Shown here: positions 7,291 to 14,469 of the stretch, in pieces
How positions within the stretch are numbered: position 1 is the first letter of the stretch
Layout of the letters: each line of letters begins with the position of its first letter
Assembly (NCBI GenBank): GCA_025999775.1
Contig: BNXT01000007.1
Span: 1 to 20,233, forward strand
Direction of reading: 5' to 3'
DNA: 20,233 bases
From: Bacteroidia bacterium
Lineage (GTDB): Bacteria > Bacteroidota > Bacteroidia > Bacteroidales > P3
The notes under the pieces: generated by a model
The model's input: the letters and a program-made list of their open reading frames with translations, nothing else
Database searches by the model: none
What the model was told of the DNA's origin: nothing
Program-made: the position numbers and the translations under genes

Positions 7291-7515
7291 TTGAGAAACC
7301 GTGTTCTGCACGGTTCCTTCCGGCTCTGTTTGAGTTCCTTATCTTTGTGGCATACTGGGGAATTTTAGAGGAAAGATACGAAAAATCAATGAATAATGAA
7401 CAATGTGGGGAAATTTCTAAATTTTTCAATTCCACACTCCACCATCAATTCTATAGCGTCTCAAAAAAAGAGTTAATCTTATTCTAATTTTAAAAATATT
7501 TTGTATCTTTGTGCC
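7291..7515. other. Intergenic stretch with repeats and orphan promoter boxes
   Basis: No gene is visible. It contains a TATCTTTG box on the plus strand near 7340, the second copy of the 34-bp direct repeat (7372-7405, with a minus-strand promoter box that points back into the IS110 relic), the left inverted repeat of the small-protein cassette (7395-7419), and a second TATCTTTG (about 7503-7510) six bases before the first small gene. Confidence 0.5.
7372..7405. repeat. 34-bp direct repeat, copy 2
   Basis: Differs from 3177-3210 at a single position (ATACG here, ATACA there). It overlaps the left inverted repeat of the next cassette. Confidence 0.8.
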
Positions 7516-7709
7516 ATGAAAATCTATGAAAAACTTGGGGCTTTTTATTAGACGTTGCAAAATTAGTCTTAGGCGGTGTAATATTAACGGGCATCATGTC
7601 AGAAGGTATTAATACTGTGGTTCTGTATTCTATTGGATTACCTGTAGTAATGGTTTCCATCGTATTTGGTTTTATATCTTATCGTGTTCAACAAAAAAGA
7701 AAGGAATAA
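7516..7709 (+). pseudogene. Small two-helix membrane protein, frameshifted
   Basis: The ATG at 7516 lies six bases after a TATCTTTG box. It reads MKIYEKLGAFY and then meets TAG in the run CTTTTTATTAGAC. Adding one base there restores an unbroken 64-residue protein (MKIYEKLGAFYLDVAKLVLG, then two hydrophobic segments, ending SYRVQQKRKE) with the stop at 7707-7709. The restored protein has the look of a small Bacteroidota membrane family with a conserved LDV-KLV-GG-IL pattern, which I tentatively recall as DUF6722; this is not verified. The lesion lies beside a T-run, so it could be a sequencing error, a genuine mutation or a slippage switch. Confidence 0.65.
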
Positions 7710-7714
7710 CTATA

Positions 7715-7837
7715 ATGAATGTCATTGGATTTATTGGATTATTAGGTATTTTGATAACTATTGCTGGGTTAATTATTACATACATTAACAGAGATGTGCT
7801 ATTCCCTAAACATTTTAGTAAACAGCAGTCGATATAG
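7715..7837 (+). CDS. Hypothetical 40-residue membrane protein
   Basis: ATG at 7715, five bases after the stop of the previous small gene, encodes 40 residues: one hydrophobic helix (about residues 4-23, rich in Ile, Leu and Gly), then a short tail with a charged NRD and a basic FPKHFSKQQ. It has no cysteine or obvious active site. The close spacing and shared promoter suggest a two-gene unit of tiny inner-membrane proteins. I do not recognise a function. The size alone allows a toxin-like or membrane-stress role, but nothing in the sequence demonstrates it. Confidence 0.6.
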   Translation: MNVIGFIGLLGILITIAGLIITYINRDVLFPKHFSKQQSI

Positions 7838-7861
7838 TTGTTTCGGATATTAGCACTCTCA

Positions 7862-7880
7862 GTTGTCTGAACCAGGATTT
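7862..7880. repeat. Short copy of the TCTGAACCA dispersed repeat
   Basis: GTTGTCTGAACCAGGATTT matches the first part of the copy at 3316-3345 with small changes. It lies between the second small gene and the right inverted repeat. Confidence 0.55.
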
Positions 7881-7957
7881 GTAGGAGAGTGGCGTTTGGA
7901 GAACTGTAGAAATTCCCCCACATTGTTCATTTCTGTGTGTAATTCAAAAATTTTATG

Positions 7958-7965
7958 TAAATTTG
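7958..7965 (+). promoter_or_regulatory. Probable -7 box of dnaE
   Basis: TAAATTTG matches TAnnTTTG and lies 93 bp before the dnaE start. The preceding TGTGTGTAATTCAAAAA is nearly identical to the sequence before the promoters of the SUMF1 gene (minus strand, about 14127-14146) and of the outer membrane protein gene (about 19376-19390). No TTG box is placed at the ideal distance. Confidence 0.5.
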
Positions 7966-8058
7966 TAAAAAGAAAAGTATTTTCAACTTCTATCATAGTG
8001 GCAGAAGCGTGTCGTAACTTTACTGATTAAAATTAAACTTATACGGAATAATCAAAAC

Positions 8059-11000
8059 ATGAGCACAGATACATTAGAACAGTCGGCAGTAACGCCTCAT
8101 ACGGATTTTACGCATTTGCATGTGCATACGCAATACTCTATTCTTGATGGGCAAGCCGGCATTAACAAGCTGATTGCCAAAGTCAAAGAATACGGTATGG
8201 ATGCGTTGGCAATCACCGACCACGGCGCTATGTTCGGCGCTTTTGAATTTCACCAGCAATGCCAAAAGCATGGGATAAAACCTATCATCGGCTTTGAAGC
8301 TTACGTCGCCGTGGGTAGTCGGTTCGATAAAAAAGCCTCTGAAAACAGCAATAGCGGCTCCCATCACTTGATACTTTTAGCCAAAAATCAAGAGGGCTAC
8401 CACAACCTGTGCAGACTATGTTCACTCGGCTATAGGGATGGGTTCTACTACCATCCACGCATTGACAAAGAAATACTGAAAAAATACCGTGAGGGACTGA
8501 TTGCTAGTTCTGCCTGTTTGGGTGGCGAGATACCCAAGCTGTTACTTACTGCCGGTGAAGACCGAGCCGAAGCTGCCATTAAGGAATACTTCGATATTTT
8601 TGGGGACGATTTCTATTTGGAGTTGATGAACCACCATTTACCCGATCAAGCTAAAGTCAATGTTTTTCTTGCTAAGATAAGCGCCAAGTACGGCATTAAG
8701 ATGATAGCGACCAATGATACGCACTTCGTCGAAGCCTCCGACTTTAAAGCACACCAGATTTTAGTCTGTCTCAATACAGGTAAAAAGTACGGGGAACAAA
8801 AACAAATGCTTTACACGGGAGAGGAGTATTTAAAGTCGGGTGATGCCATGCGTGAGCTGTTTCTTGACTATCCTCAGGCAATAGCGAATACACGTGAAAT
8901 TGTGGATAAGGTGGAAGTTTTTGCGATTAAACGCGATCCCTTGATACCCAAATTTCCGTTACCGGAAGGCATAACGGATGAAATGGCTTATCTGCGTGAA
9001 CTCGCTGTAACAGGAGCTAAAGAGCGATGGGGAGACCCTCTACCTGAGGTGATTTCAGAACGGTTACAGTTTGAATTGGATACCGTTGAGAAGATGGGAT
9101 TTCCGGGGTATTTTCTCATTGTATGGGATTTCATTACCGAGGCACGTCGCCGTGGTGTACGCGTAGGACCGGGACGTGGTTCTGTCGCCGGTTCTGCCAT
9201 AGCTTACGCCATCCGAATAACTGATATAGACCCTATCAAGTACGAGTTGCTGTTTGAACGTTTTCTCAATCCGGAACGTATCAATATGCCCGATATGGAT
9301 ATTGATTTTGATGATGTCGGACGGGAAAAAGTGGTGCAGTATGTCATCGAAAAATATGGCGCCGACTGTGTGGCTCAGGTCGTTACTTTTGGTACAATGG
9401 CAGCGAAATCCTCCATCAAAGACGTAGCCCGCGTGTTAGACCTCCCTCTGTCGGAATCCGAAAGATTGACTAAACTCATCCCCGATAAAAAACCAGGGAA
9501 TCGTCCCGACGAAGAAACTCTCTTAGCCTACGCTTTAACAACGCCCGAATTATCGAAGGAACTATCCAGTCCTAATCAACTTATTGTGGATACGTTGAAG
9601 TATGCAAAGGAATTGGAAGGCTCTGTCCGAAATACCGGTACACACGCTTGCGCTATGATTATTGCGCCCGAAAATTTGATGAATGTTATACCGTTGAGTA
9701 CCGCTAAAGATTCGGATATGCCGGTGGTGCAATACGAAGGCACGATGGTGGAAGATGCAGGGCTACTGAAAATGGATTTTCTCGGTCTAAGTACGCTTAC
9801 TATCATCAATAATTGTCTTCTCATTATCAAACAACGACACGGTATAGACCTTGATATTGATAACATCCCTATTGACGATGCACCGACCTACGAACTCTTT
9901 GCACGTGGCGACACAACGGCGATTTTTCAGTTTGAGTCGGATGGTATGCGAAAGTACCTCATTGACCTCAAACCCAATCGTTTTGAAGACTTAGTCGCCA
10001 TGAATGCCCTATATCGTCCGGGACCTATGGACAATATTCCATCGTATATTCGTCGTAAACATGGCAAAGAAAAAATTGTCTATGACCTTGATGACATGGC
10101 GCAATATCTCGAAGGAACCTACGGCATTACCGTGTATCAAGAACAAGTGATGCTACTCTCTCAGAAATTAGCCGGTTTCACTAAAGGAGAAGCCGATACC
10201 CTACGTAAAGCTATGGGAAAAAAGGATAAGAAGAAAATGGAAAGCTGGTACGAGAAATTCCGTACCGGATGTAAAGAACGTCAGCATGATTTAACCATCT
10301 GTGAAAAAATATGGAAAGCTTGGAAAGCATTTGCAAATTACGCTTTTAACAAATCTCATGCGACCTGTTATGCCTACGTAGCTTACCAAACAGCTTATCT
10401 AAAAACACACTATCCTGCGGAGTTTATGGCAGCAGCCCTAACAAACAGCATCAATGATATTCAGGGCATAGAAAAATTGGCAGAAGAATGTAAACACGTA
10501 CAAATTGCGTTATTAGGACCGGATATTAACGAAAGTCAAATTCATTTTACCGTTAATAAAGCCGGCAATATTCGCTTAGGATTAGCGGCTTTAAAGGGCG
10601 TTGGGAGTAATGCTGTGGAAGGTTTGATACAGGAGCGCGAACAACATGGCTTGTACCAAGACATCTTCGATTTTGTGCAACGCGTTGATCTGCGAAAACT
10701 CAATAAAAAATGCTTCGAGTCGCTTGCTCAAGCAGGTAGTTTCGATTGTTTTAAAGGTCTCCATCGTTCATCGTTTTTTTATCAAAAACCCGGTGAAGAA
10801 AATAACTTTATCAATATACTCCTAAATTTCGCCAATCAATTGCAAAAAAACAAGGATTCGGAGCAAATATCACTGTTTGGCGACACACCCAACGAAGATG
10901 TTATCGAAATACCCAAAATACCTGTATGCGAGCCATGGAGTAAGTTTGAGACCCTGCAAAAAGAAAAAGAAATAACGGGATTTTATATATCCGGTCATCC

Positions 11001-11601
11001 TCTCAATGATTACAATCTTGAACAACAGTATTTTACCAATATTACTTTGGGTGATCTAAAAAATAATCTCGCAAAATACAAAGACCAGACCGTCCGATTT
11101 ATCGGGATGATTGTTGATGTAAAGCACTTATTGACTAAAAAAGACAATTCACCCTATGGTCGGTTTTCCATTCAGGATTTTGAAGAATCTATGGAATTTA
11201 CAGTATTTTCCAAAGAGTACGCACCGCTACGAAATTATTTGATACTTAATACGTTTGTCATTATTCACGCTTCCGTTGGTTTACGCTGGCAAAGCGCTAC
11301 CGAATATCAAGTTAGAATTAACAAAATTGAATTTTTAGATAATTTTATGAATGATCATACCCAAAGCATTGATATTCGGGTGGACACGGACATCATAATC
11401 GATACTTTTGTTAAAACAATGCAAAACTTAGCTCAACAATACAAGGGTAAAAGTTCACTTAATTTTGAAATTATTGACCGTAGCTATAATACCTCATTGA
11501 TGTTACCATCCCGCACCGTGCACGTGTTAGCCAAGCCATTTATGGAACAATGCTCGGTTTTATTTCCTCAGGTTACCTATCATCTCAAAACCCGTTCGTA
11601 A
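8059..11601 (+). CDS. dnaE: DNA polymerase III subunit alpha
   Basis: A 1180-residue replicative polymerase of the DnaE type. The N-terminal PHP domain starts at HLHVHTQYS (His19-His23) and keeps the metal-ligand motifs ITDHG, GFEAYV, SHHLILL, SACLGGE and NDTHF. The polymerase core has GPGRGSVAGSAIAY (the nucleotide-binding GS motif), the catalytic pair in PDMDIDF (Asp412, Asp414) and the third Asp in KMDFLGL (Asp573). Next come FQFESDGM, NALYRPGPMD, the fingers segment with YQEQVM and LRKAMGKK, and the helix-hairpin-helix part with LGLAALKGVG. A beta-clamp-binding stretch, QISLFG, precedes a C-terminal OB-fold region. It extends the leading and lagging strands. The sirtuin gene starts 4 bp after its stop, suggesting co-transcription. 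The reading frame is intact throughout. Confidence 0.98.
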   Translation: MSTDTLEQSAVTPHTDFTHLHVHTQYSILDGQAGINKLIAKVKEYGMDALAITDHGAMFGAFEFHQQCQKHGIKPIIGFEAYVAVGSRFDKKASENSNSGSHHLILLAKNQEGYHNLCRLCSLGYRDGFYYHPRIDKEILKKYREGLIASSACLGGEIPKLLLTAGEDRAEAAIKEYFDIFGDDFYLELMNHHLPDQAKVNVFLAKISAKYGIKMIATNDTHFVEASDFKAHQILVCLNTGKKYGEQKQMLYTGEEYLKSGDAMRELFLDYPQAIANTREIVDKVEVFAIKRDPLIPKFPLPEGITDEMAYLRELAVTGAKERWGDPLPEVISERLQFELDTVEKMGFPGYFLIVWDFITEARRRGVRVGPGRGSVAGSAIAYAIRITDIDPIKYELLFERFLNPERINMPDMDIDFDDVGREKVVQYVIEKYGADCVAQVVTFGTMAAKSSIKDVARVLDLPLSESERLTKLIPDKKPGNRPDEETLLAYALTTPELSKELSSPNQLIVDTLKYAKELEGSVRNTGTHACAMIIAPENLMNVIPLSTAKDSDMPVVQYEGTMVEDAGLLKMDFLGLSTLTIINNCLLIIKQRHGIDLDIDNIPIDDAPTYELFARGDTTAIFQFESDGMRKYLIDLKPNRFEDLVAMNALYRPGPMDNIPSYIRRKHGKEKIVYDLDDMAQYLEGTYGITVYQEQVMLLSQKLAGFTKGEADTLRKAMGKKDKKKMESWYEKFRTGCKERQHDLTICEKIWKAWKAFANYAFNKSHATCYAYVAYQTAYLKTHYPAEFMAAALTNSINDIQGIEKLAEECKHVQIALLGPDINESQIHFTVNKAGNIRLGLAALKGVGSNAVEGLIQEREQHGLYQDIFDFVQRVDLRKLNKKCFESLAQAGSFDCFKGLHRSSFFYQKPGEENNFINILLNFANQLQKNKDSEQISLFGDTPNEDVIEIPKIPVCEPWSKFETLQKEKEITGFYISGHPLNDYNLEQQYFTNITLGDLKNNLAKYKDQTVRFIGMIVDVKHLLTKKDNSPYGRFSIQDFEESMEFTVFSKEYAPLRNYLILNTFVIIHASVGLRWQSATEYQVRINKIEFLDNFMNDHTQSIDIRVDTDIIIDTFVKTMQNLAQQYKGKSSLNFEIIDRSYNTSLMLPSRTVHVLAKPFMEQCSVLFPQVTYHLKTRS

Positions 11602-11605
11602 AGTT

Positions 11606-12286
11606 ATGAATAGACAACACATTGTATTTTTAACAGGTGCAGGTATGAGCGCCGAAAGTGGTATCAGTACTTTTCGGGATTCCGGAGGCTTATGGGAGGG
11701 TTACGACCCCAATGTTGTGGCAAGCATCGAAGGCTGGCGCCAATTTCCCGACCATGTTCAGGATTTTTATAATCAGCGACGCGCTCAATTAGCGGAAGTA
11801 AAACCCAACGCAGGGCACAAAACCATTGCCGAATTAGAAACAGACTATGATGTAACCGTCATCACACAAAATGTAGATAATTTGCATGAACGCGCAGGCA
11901 GTACAAGAGTGATTCATTTGCACGGCGAATTGACAAAAGCCTGTAACGAGACTAAAACGGAGGTCATTGAAATAGGTACAAGGGCTATACAAAAAGGTGA
12001 AAAAGCAACGGATGGTTCCCGACTTCGTCCGTTTATAGTGTGGTTTGGAGAAGCTGTACCTCTGATTGAAAAAGCAGCAAAAATAGTTTCTACGGCAGAT
12101 ATAGTCGTGATTGTCGGTACGTCAATGCAAGTGTATCCCGCAGCCGGACTTATTCATTACGCTAAAAGCAATACGTCTATTTATCTCATTGACCCCGCTG
12201 TTGTCAATGTCGCCTCCAATGTAACCATTATCAAGGAAAAAGCCACACAAGGTCTGGCTATTTTTAAATGTCAGTATTTGCCTTGA
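11606..12286 (+). CDS. cobB: NAD-dependent protein deacylase (CobB/SIRT5-like sirtuin)
   Basis: A 226-residue sirtuin. It has the NAD-binding GAGMSAESGI-S-TFR (11-24), QNVDNLHERAG (88-98), catalytic His106 in HLHG, the WFGE motif, and GTSMQVYPAAG near the C-terminus. Tyr55 and Arg58 in FYNQRR correspond to the Tyr/Arg pair that lets SIRT5-class enzymes accept succinyl and malonyl groups, so removal of acidic acyl groups from lysines is likely. The stretch between His106 and RPFIVWFGE contains only one Cys, so the structural zinc tetrad of most sirtuins is absent; from memory this is common in Bacteroidota members. It lies 4 bp after dnaE and probably shares its transcript. The symbol is by family, not by proven orthology. 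Confidence 0.92.
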   Translation: MNRQHIVFLTGAGMSAESGISTFRDSGGLWEGYDPNVVASIEGWRQFPDHVQDFYNQRRAQLAEVKPNAGHKTIAELETDYDVTVITQNVDNLHERAGSTRVIHLHGELTKACNETKTEVIEIGTRAIQKGEKATDGSRLRPFIVWFGEAVPLIEKAAKIVSTADIVVIVGTSMQVYPAAGLIHYAKSNTSIYLIDPAVVNVASNVTIIKEKATQGLAIFKCQYLP

Positions 12287-12306
12287 ATAAAAAAGGCTTG
12301 TTCTAT
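12280..12306 (+). terminator. Possible terminator after the sirtuin gene
   Basis: GCCTT (12280-12284, overlapping the last codon and stop) pairs with AAGGC (12293-12297) and is followed by TTGTTCTATC. The T-tract is poor, so the call is tentative. Confidence 0.35.
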
Positions 12307-12314
12307 CAACATAA
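12291..12314. repeat. Direct repeat bounding the SUMF1 block, left copy (right copy 14418-14441)
   Basis: The 15 bases GTTCTATCAACATAA occur identically at 12300-12314 and 14427-14441; extended to 24 bases the copies agree at 21 positions. They bracket the whole accessory block between the sirtuin and YihY genes. Confidence 0.65.
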
Positions 12315-12360
12315 CTAAATAATGAATAATGAACAATATATGTGGAGTGTCTCAATTTCT
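12315..12360. repeat. Inverted repeat bracketing the SUMF1 gene, left arm
   Basis: CTAAATAATGAA, a further TAATGAA, then CAATATATGTGGAGTGTC and CAATTTCT. The right arm (14169-14205, inverted) is the same apart from one substitution, one heptamer unit fewer and a missing AT. The extra heptamer is what slippage would produce. Confidence 0.7.
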
Positions 12361-12495
12361 ACATTTCTAAATTCTGTATTATCCTGTTAATCTTATGAAA
12401 ATCATGGTTCAAACAATTGAGCGTTGACTAAGGTGTGGCTTCCTTTCACGGGCAGACAAACCCTACTCTTACATTTTTTGGTTTTGCACTCTAAA
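12361..12495. other. Intergenic stretch downstream of the SUMF1 gene
   Basis: Contains the inverted copy of the TCTGAACCATGATTTTCAT repeat (12390-12419). No gene, clear terminator, template-repeat-like sequence or RNA structure was recognised in the remaining bases. Confidence 0.4.
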
Positions 12496-14073
12496 CTATG
12501 GAACCAGAACCAAGCGGAAGCCAAGAAAGTTGTAGCGAATCGTAGACGTGCTGCTGCTGCGCTGGGAAACCGTGCAATCCGACGCATAAGTGCTCCATCC
12601 ACCGCCGCGAACCACGCGGCGGATGTCAGTTGTAGCGCCTATAGGATTGTTCGTACCACTTGGGTAAGTATTCCACACATACAAATCACTGCACCACTCC
12701 CATACATTCCCACTCATATCAAAAATACCCAGCTCATTGGCTGATTTTGTACCTACCTCATGCGTTTTACGTCCTGAATTACTACTGTACCAAGCCACAT
12801 TCGCTATCGTATCACTTCCGCTGTAAGTGTAGTTATGCGTGCTTTGTCCGCCTTTGGCTGCATACTCCCATTCCGCTTCCGTCGGTAACCGATAACGCAT
12901 GCTACCTAAAGTACCGCCATTTGCTAATACCGACAATTTGTAACAAAAACCATCCGTATAGTATGTAACGCCTTTTTCTGTATAACCCTCACTGCCGCCC
13001 GATGACGTACCTACTATATCTGCCCAACTTACATTATACATTGGATAATTATCACCCACATCATACATACCTGAAGGCGCTGTACCGGACCAGCTGCAAA
13101 TCACATCGTACCACTGCTTTTGCGTTACCTCATACTTCCCTATCTGAAACGTACTGATAAATACCTCGGTTCCATTGAGCGTCGTCGTGCCGCCGGGAAC
13201 ATTGATCATCTCTATTAAATTACTTCCACTCGGAGGTATTACCGGTATTTCCGGTTCTGCTGAACCAAGAACCAAGCGGAAGCCCATATAGTAGTAGCGA
13301 ATCGTAGGCATGCTGCTGCTGCGATAAAAAACCGTGCAATTCGACGTAACATTGTCCCAGCTGCCGCCGCGAGCCATGCGATGGCAGCCAATTGTAGCGC
13401 CGATAGGATTATTCGTACCACTTGGGTAAGTATCCCCATACCTATCACTACACCACTCCCCTACATTCCCAATCATATCAAAAATACCCAATTCATTGGC
13501 GGATTTTGTGCCTACAAGATGCGATGTACGTCCTGAATTACTACGGTACCAAGCCACATTCTCTATCGTATCACTTCCGCTGTAATCGTAGTTATGCGTG
13601 CTTTGTCCGCCCTTGGTGGCGTATTCCCACTCTGCTTCCGTAGGTAACCGATAACGCATGCTACCTAAAGTACCGCCATCATTTGCTTTTACAGACAATT
13701 TATAACAGAAACCATCTGTATAATACGTAACGCCTTTTTCCGTATAACCTAAACTGCCGCCCGACGACGTGCCTACTATATCATTCCAACTTACAAAATA
13801 CATCGGATAATTATCGCCCGCTCCAATATAACTTGAAGGCGCTGCATTGGGCCAGTTACCCATCACATCATACCACTGCTTTTGCGTTACCTCGTACTTC
13901 CCTATCTGAAACGTACTGATAAATACCTCGGTTCCATTAAGCGTCGTAGTGCCGCCCTCAACGGTAACCATCTCCGGCTCATTAGCCTGTGCTTGTGCAA
14001 CCCTATTGACTATCAACAAAACAGCGGTCAATAACACAATTTTGATACCTATTTTCTGCATATCTAATTTCAA
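12496..14073 (-). CDS. Exported protein with two tandem SUMF1/FGE-fold domains
   Basis: A 525-residue protein with a signal peptide (about 1-29, cleavage after AQA). Two SUMF1 (formylglycine-generating-enzyme-fold, C-type-lectin-like) domains at about 40-268 and 296-525 are joined by a Pro-rich linker (EIPVIPPSGS). Both contain the family landmarks IGKYEVTQKQWYDV, RLPTEAEWEYA, ANELGIFDM-GNV-EWC, RGG-W and GFRLVL. Each domain has a single Cys where true formylglycine-generating enzymes use a Cys pair, so an enzymatic role is unlikely; binding or a GldJ/GldK-like structural role is more plausible. The domains are near-identical in long blocks but differ sharply in clusters, above all between RGG-W and GFRL, the positions varied in diversity-generating retroelement targets. 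The gene lies in a repeat-bounded block and has its own promoter. Confidence 0.9.
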   Translation of the reverse strand: MKLDMQKIGIKIVLLTAVLLIVNRVAQAQANEPEMVTVEGGTTTLNGTEVFISTFQIGKYEVTQKQWYDVMGNWPNAAPSSYIGAGDNYPMYFVSWNDIVGTSSGGSLGYTEKGVTYYTDGFCYKLSVKANDGGTLGSMRYRLPTEAEWEYATKGGQSTHNYDYSGSDTIENVAWYRSNSGRTSHLVGTKSANELGIFDMIGNVGEWCSDRYGDTYPSGTNNPIGATIGCHRMARGGSWDNVTSNCTVFYRSSSMPTIRYYYMGFRLVLGSAEPEIPVIPPSGSNLIEMINVPGGTTTLNGTEVFISTFQIGKYEVTQKQWYDVICSWSGTAPSGMYDVGDNYPMYNVSWADIVGTSSGGSEGYTEKGVTYYTDGFCYKLSVLANGGTLGSMRYRLPTEAEWEYAAKGGQSTHNYTYSGSDTIANVAWYSSNSGRKTHEVGTKSANELGIFDMSGNVWEWCSDLYVWNTYPSGTNNPIGATTDIRRVVRGGGWSTYASDCTVSQRSSSTSTIRYNFLGFRLVLVP

Positions 14074-14113
14074 TTCTTTGCAACCTAAACAAATTGCCTC
14101 TATTTACATGATA

Positions 14114-14146
14114 CAAAATTACATAAAAATTTTGAATTACACACAA
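14114..14146 (-). promoter_or_regulatory. Promoter of the SUMF1 gene
   Basis: Minus strand: TTG (14144-14146), 22 bp, TAATTTTG (14114-14121), about 40 bp before the ATG. The spacer contains the TGTGTAATTCAAAA word also found before dnaE and the outer membrane protein gene. Confidence 0.55.
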
Positions 14147-14151
14147 AGGAA

Positions 14152-14172
14152 TTGAGAATTGAGAATTGAGAA
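14152..14172. repeat. Heptanucleotide tandem repeat (TTGAGAA)3
   Basis: Three perfect units at 14152-14158, 14159-14165 and 14166-14172, directly upstream of the SUMF1 promoter. It is the complement of the TTCTCAA repeat before phoU. Confidence 0.85.
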
Positions 14173-14205
14173 ATTGCGACACTCCACATATTGTTCATTA
14201 TTTAG
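14169..14205. repeat. Inverted repeat bracketing the SUMF1 gene, right arm
   Basis: Reverse complement of the left arm at 12315-12360, as described there; heptamer part outermost, GTGGAGTGTC part innermost. Confidence 0.7.
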
Positions 14206-14214
14206 TTTCGGCAT

Positions 14215-14336
14215 AGTAGATTTTGCGTTAAACGAAGAAGTTTGTAGAGGCGTAAAAATGCAAATTGTTTGAGCAGGCAAAGCCTGTGAGTTTTTGCATT
14301 TTAGCCTCGTAAAACTGTGTAGTAGCAAAATCTACT
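14215..14336. repeat. Long imperfect inverted repeat (about 120 bp)
   Basis: Nested complementary arms: AGTAGATTTTGC (14215-14226) with GCAAAATCTACT (14325-14336), GAGGC-TAAAAATGCAAA (14247-14264) with TTTTTGCATTTTAGCCTC (14291-14308), and a centre CAGGC-AAA-GCCTG (14274-14286). As RNA from either strand it would fold into one long stem with bulges. From memory, similar sequences recur in intergenic regions of Bacteroidota genomes. It may end transcription from the YihY gene or be a mobile REP-like unit. Confidence 0.7.
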
Positions 14337-14469
14337 CAGCCTTGATTTTTTCTTTTGATACTTTTCTTTTGTATCAAGACAAAAGATAAAGTATGACTAA
14401 AAAGACTATTGATAAAAGAAAAGCATGTTCTATCAACATAATCTCCCTAACAGGACAATGATGTTATTA
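14337..14469. other. Intergenic remainder downstream of the YihY gene
   Basis: Low-complexity T-rich and A-rich stretch with a small hairpin GATAC-TTTTCTTTT-GTATC and the right copy of the direct repeat (14418-14441). No gene seen. Confidence 0.4.

Larger units (their letters stand above)
7395..7931. repeat. 25-bp inverted repeats bracketing the small-protein cassette
   Basis: The left arm, 7395-7419, begins AATGAACAATGTGGGG and continues AAATTTCTA. The right arm, 7907-7931, is its reverse complement with one mismatch (24 of 25). Both arms read inward with the heptamer part outermost. The 487 bp between them hold only the two tiny membrane-protein genes and a dispersed repeat. The same kind of repeat brackets the SUMF1 gene at 12315-14205. 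Confidence 0.7.

Noticed and set aside
12424..12744. Plus-strand open frames across the SUMF1 gene
   Set aside because: They mirror the repetitive SUMF1 coding strand and recur in both domains; the minus-strand frame has a signal peptide and family motifs.
12496..14073. Functional formylglycine-generating enzyme
   Set aside because: Each SUMF1 domain has one Cys in the active-site region instead of the Cys pair, and no sulfatase gene is nearby.
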